Part shown: positions 63,944-64,000 of the stretch, piece after piece
Layout of the letters: each line of letters opens with the position of its first letter
How positions within the stretch are numbered: the first letter of the stretch is position 1
Assembly: GCF_009754945.1 (NCBI RefSeq)
Contig: NZ_WPIN01000016.1
Location: 62,001-126,000, forward strand
Reading direction: 5' to 3'
Length of the DNA stretch: 64,000 bases
DNA from: Spirosoma arboris
GTDB taxonomy: Bacteria > Bacteroidota > Bacteroidia > Cytophagales > Spirosomataceae
Program-made: the position numbers and the translations under genes
Notes under the pieces: model-generated
Database searches by the model: none
Told to the model about the DNA's origin: nothing
Seen by the model: only the letters and a program-made list of their open reading frames with translations

Positions 63944-64000
63944 TACTGCTTAATCTATATGCTTAACACTACCCACTCCAGCGACGCGGCTTGAATCTCT

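Larger units (their letters stand above)
63297..64000. other. AT-rich gene-free end of window
   Basis: About 700 bp are rich in A and T and hold no reading frame I can support. Visible structure is limited to the two inverted repeats listed separately (63381-63456 and 63909-63943) and many TACTAAT/ATTAGTA-type words. It may be a long regulatory region for a gene beyond the window, or a decayed or newly acquired stretch. Confidence 0.5.

Noticed and set aside
63297..64000. Window end considered as a replication origin
   Set aside because: It is AT-rich, but I see no cluster of DnaA-box sequences and no dnaA or dnaN genes.

Overview
The window looks like chromosome of a Bacteroidota bacterium of the Cytophagales, most like Spirosoma or a close relative. 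This is inferred from gene content and style, not from any search. The evidence is a Bacteroidota-type surface protein with a TonB plug, a Porin_10-type porin, menaquinone genes (menC, menD), a GMC dehydrogenase paired with a gluconate-dehydrogenase-subunit-3 partner, a pyrG-yidC pairing, TAnnTTTG promoter boxes, and a near absence of Shine-Dalgarno sequences. I see no rRNA, tRNA, insertion sequence, prophage or CRISPR array.

Layout. 0.3-3.9 kb: a large secreted TonB-plug/macroglobulin-like protein. 4-10.5 kb: a compact purine-ureide island that appears to run from urate to glyoxylate: uricase (divergent), then allantoinase, allantoate amidohydrolase, ureidoglycine aminohydrolase, OHCU decarboxylase, hydroxyisourate hydrolase and a second M20 amidohydrolase that best fits ureidoglycolate amidohydrolase. 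10.6-19.3 kb: an HtrA-like lipoprotein protease, small heat-shock protein, CHRD lipoprotein, aconitase, an FMN-dependent hydroxy-acid oxidase and hypotheticals. 19.4-25.2 kb: a complete RND efflux operon (adaptor, pump, outer-membrane lipoprotein channel). 25.3-29.1 kb: a ScfR/RamB-like regulator, menC, and lpxK. 29.1-33.7 kb: porin, then GMC oxidoreductase and its small subunit. 33.7-34.8 kb: a DUF4160/DUF2442 pair and a GNAT enzyme. 35-43.4 kb: pyrG, yidC, a TPR plus ligand-binding-fold protein, hemL, a glycosyltransferase. 43.4-50.5 kb: a 51-residue basic protein, hisS, siroheme/sulfite reduction genes and transketolase. 50.6-59 kb: antiporter, an SDR/TetR pair with duplicated operators, TPR lipoprotein, a beta-lactamase-fold hydrolase and menD. 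59.2-63.3 kb: tonB-folC-trmB facing gapA. The last 700 bp is AT-rich and has no gene I can support.

The most unusual feature is between the genes. Many spacers hold near-perfect inverted repeats, and six sequence families each occur at two or more places in these 64 kb. Within a family, copies differ in arm sequence, yet each copy keeps both arms matching. These repeats supply stop codons or C-terminal residues to several genes, create false N-terminal extensions upstream of others, and in one case appear to have become part of a lipoprotein signal peptide. Several also sit where a terminator is expected between convergent genes.

Other points of interest are two identical 23-bp operator candidates in front of a TetR regulator and its SDR neighbour, a tandem 18-mer at the aconitase promoter, a palindrome in the uricase/allantoinase divergent promoter, a cysteine cluster in the GMC enzyme suggesting an Fe-S cluster, and a protein with LpoA-like domain layout. 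Start codons were moved inward from the longest reading frame wherever the extension is repeat DNA, contains the promoter, or uses a weak start.
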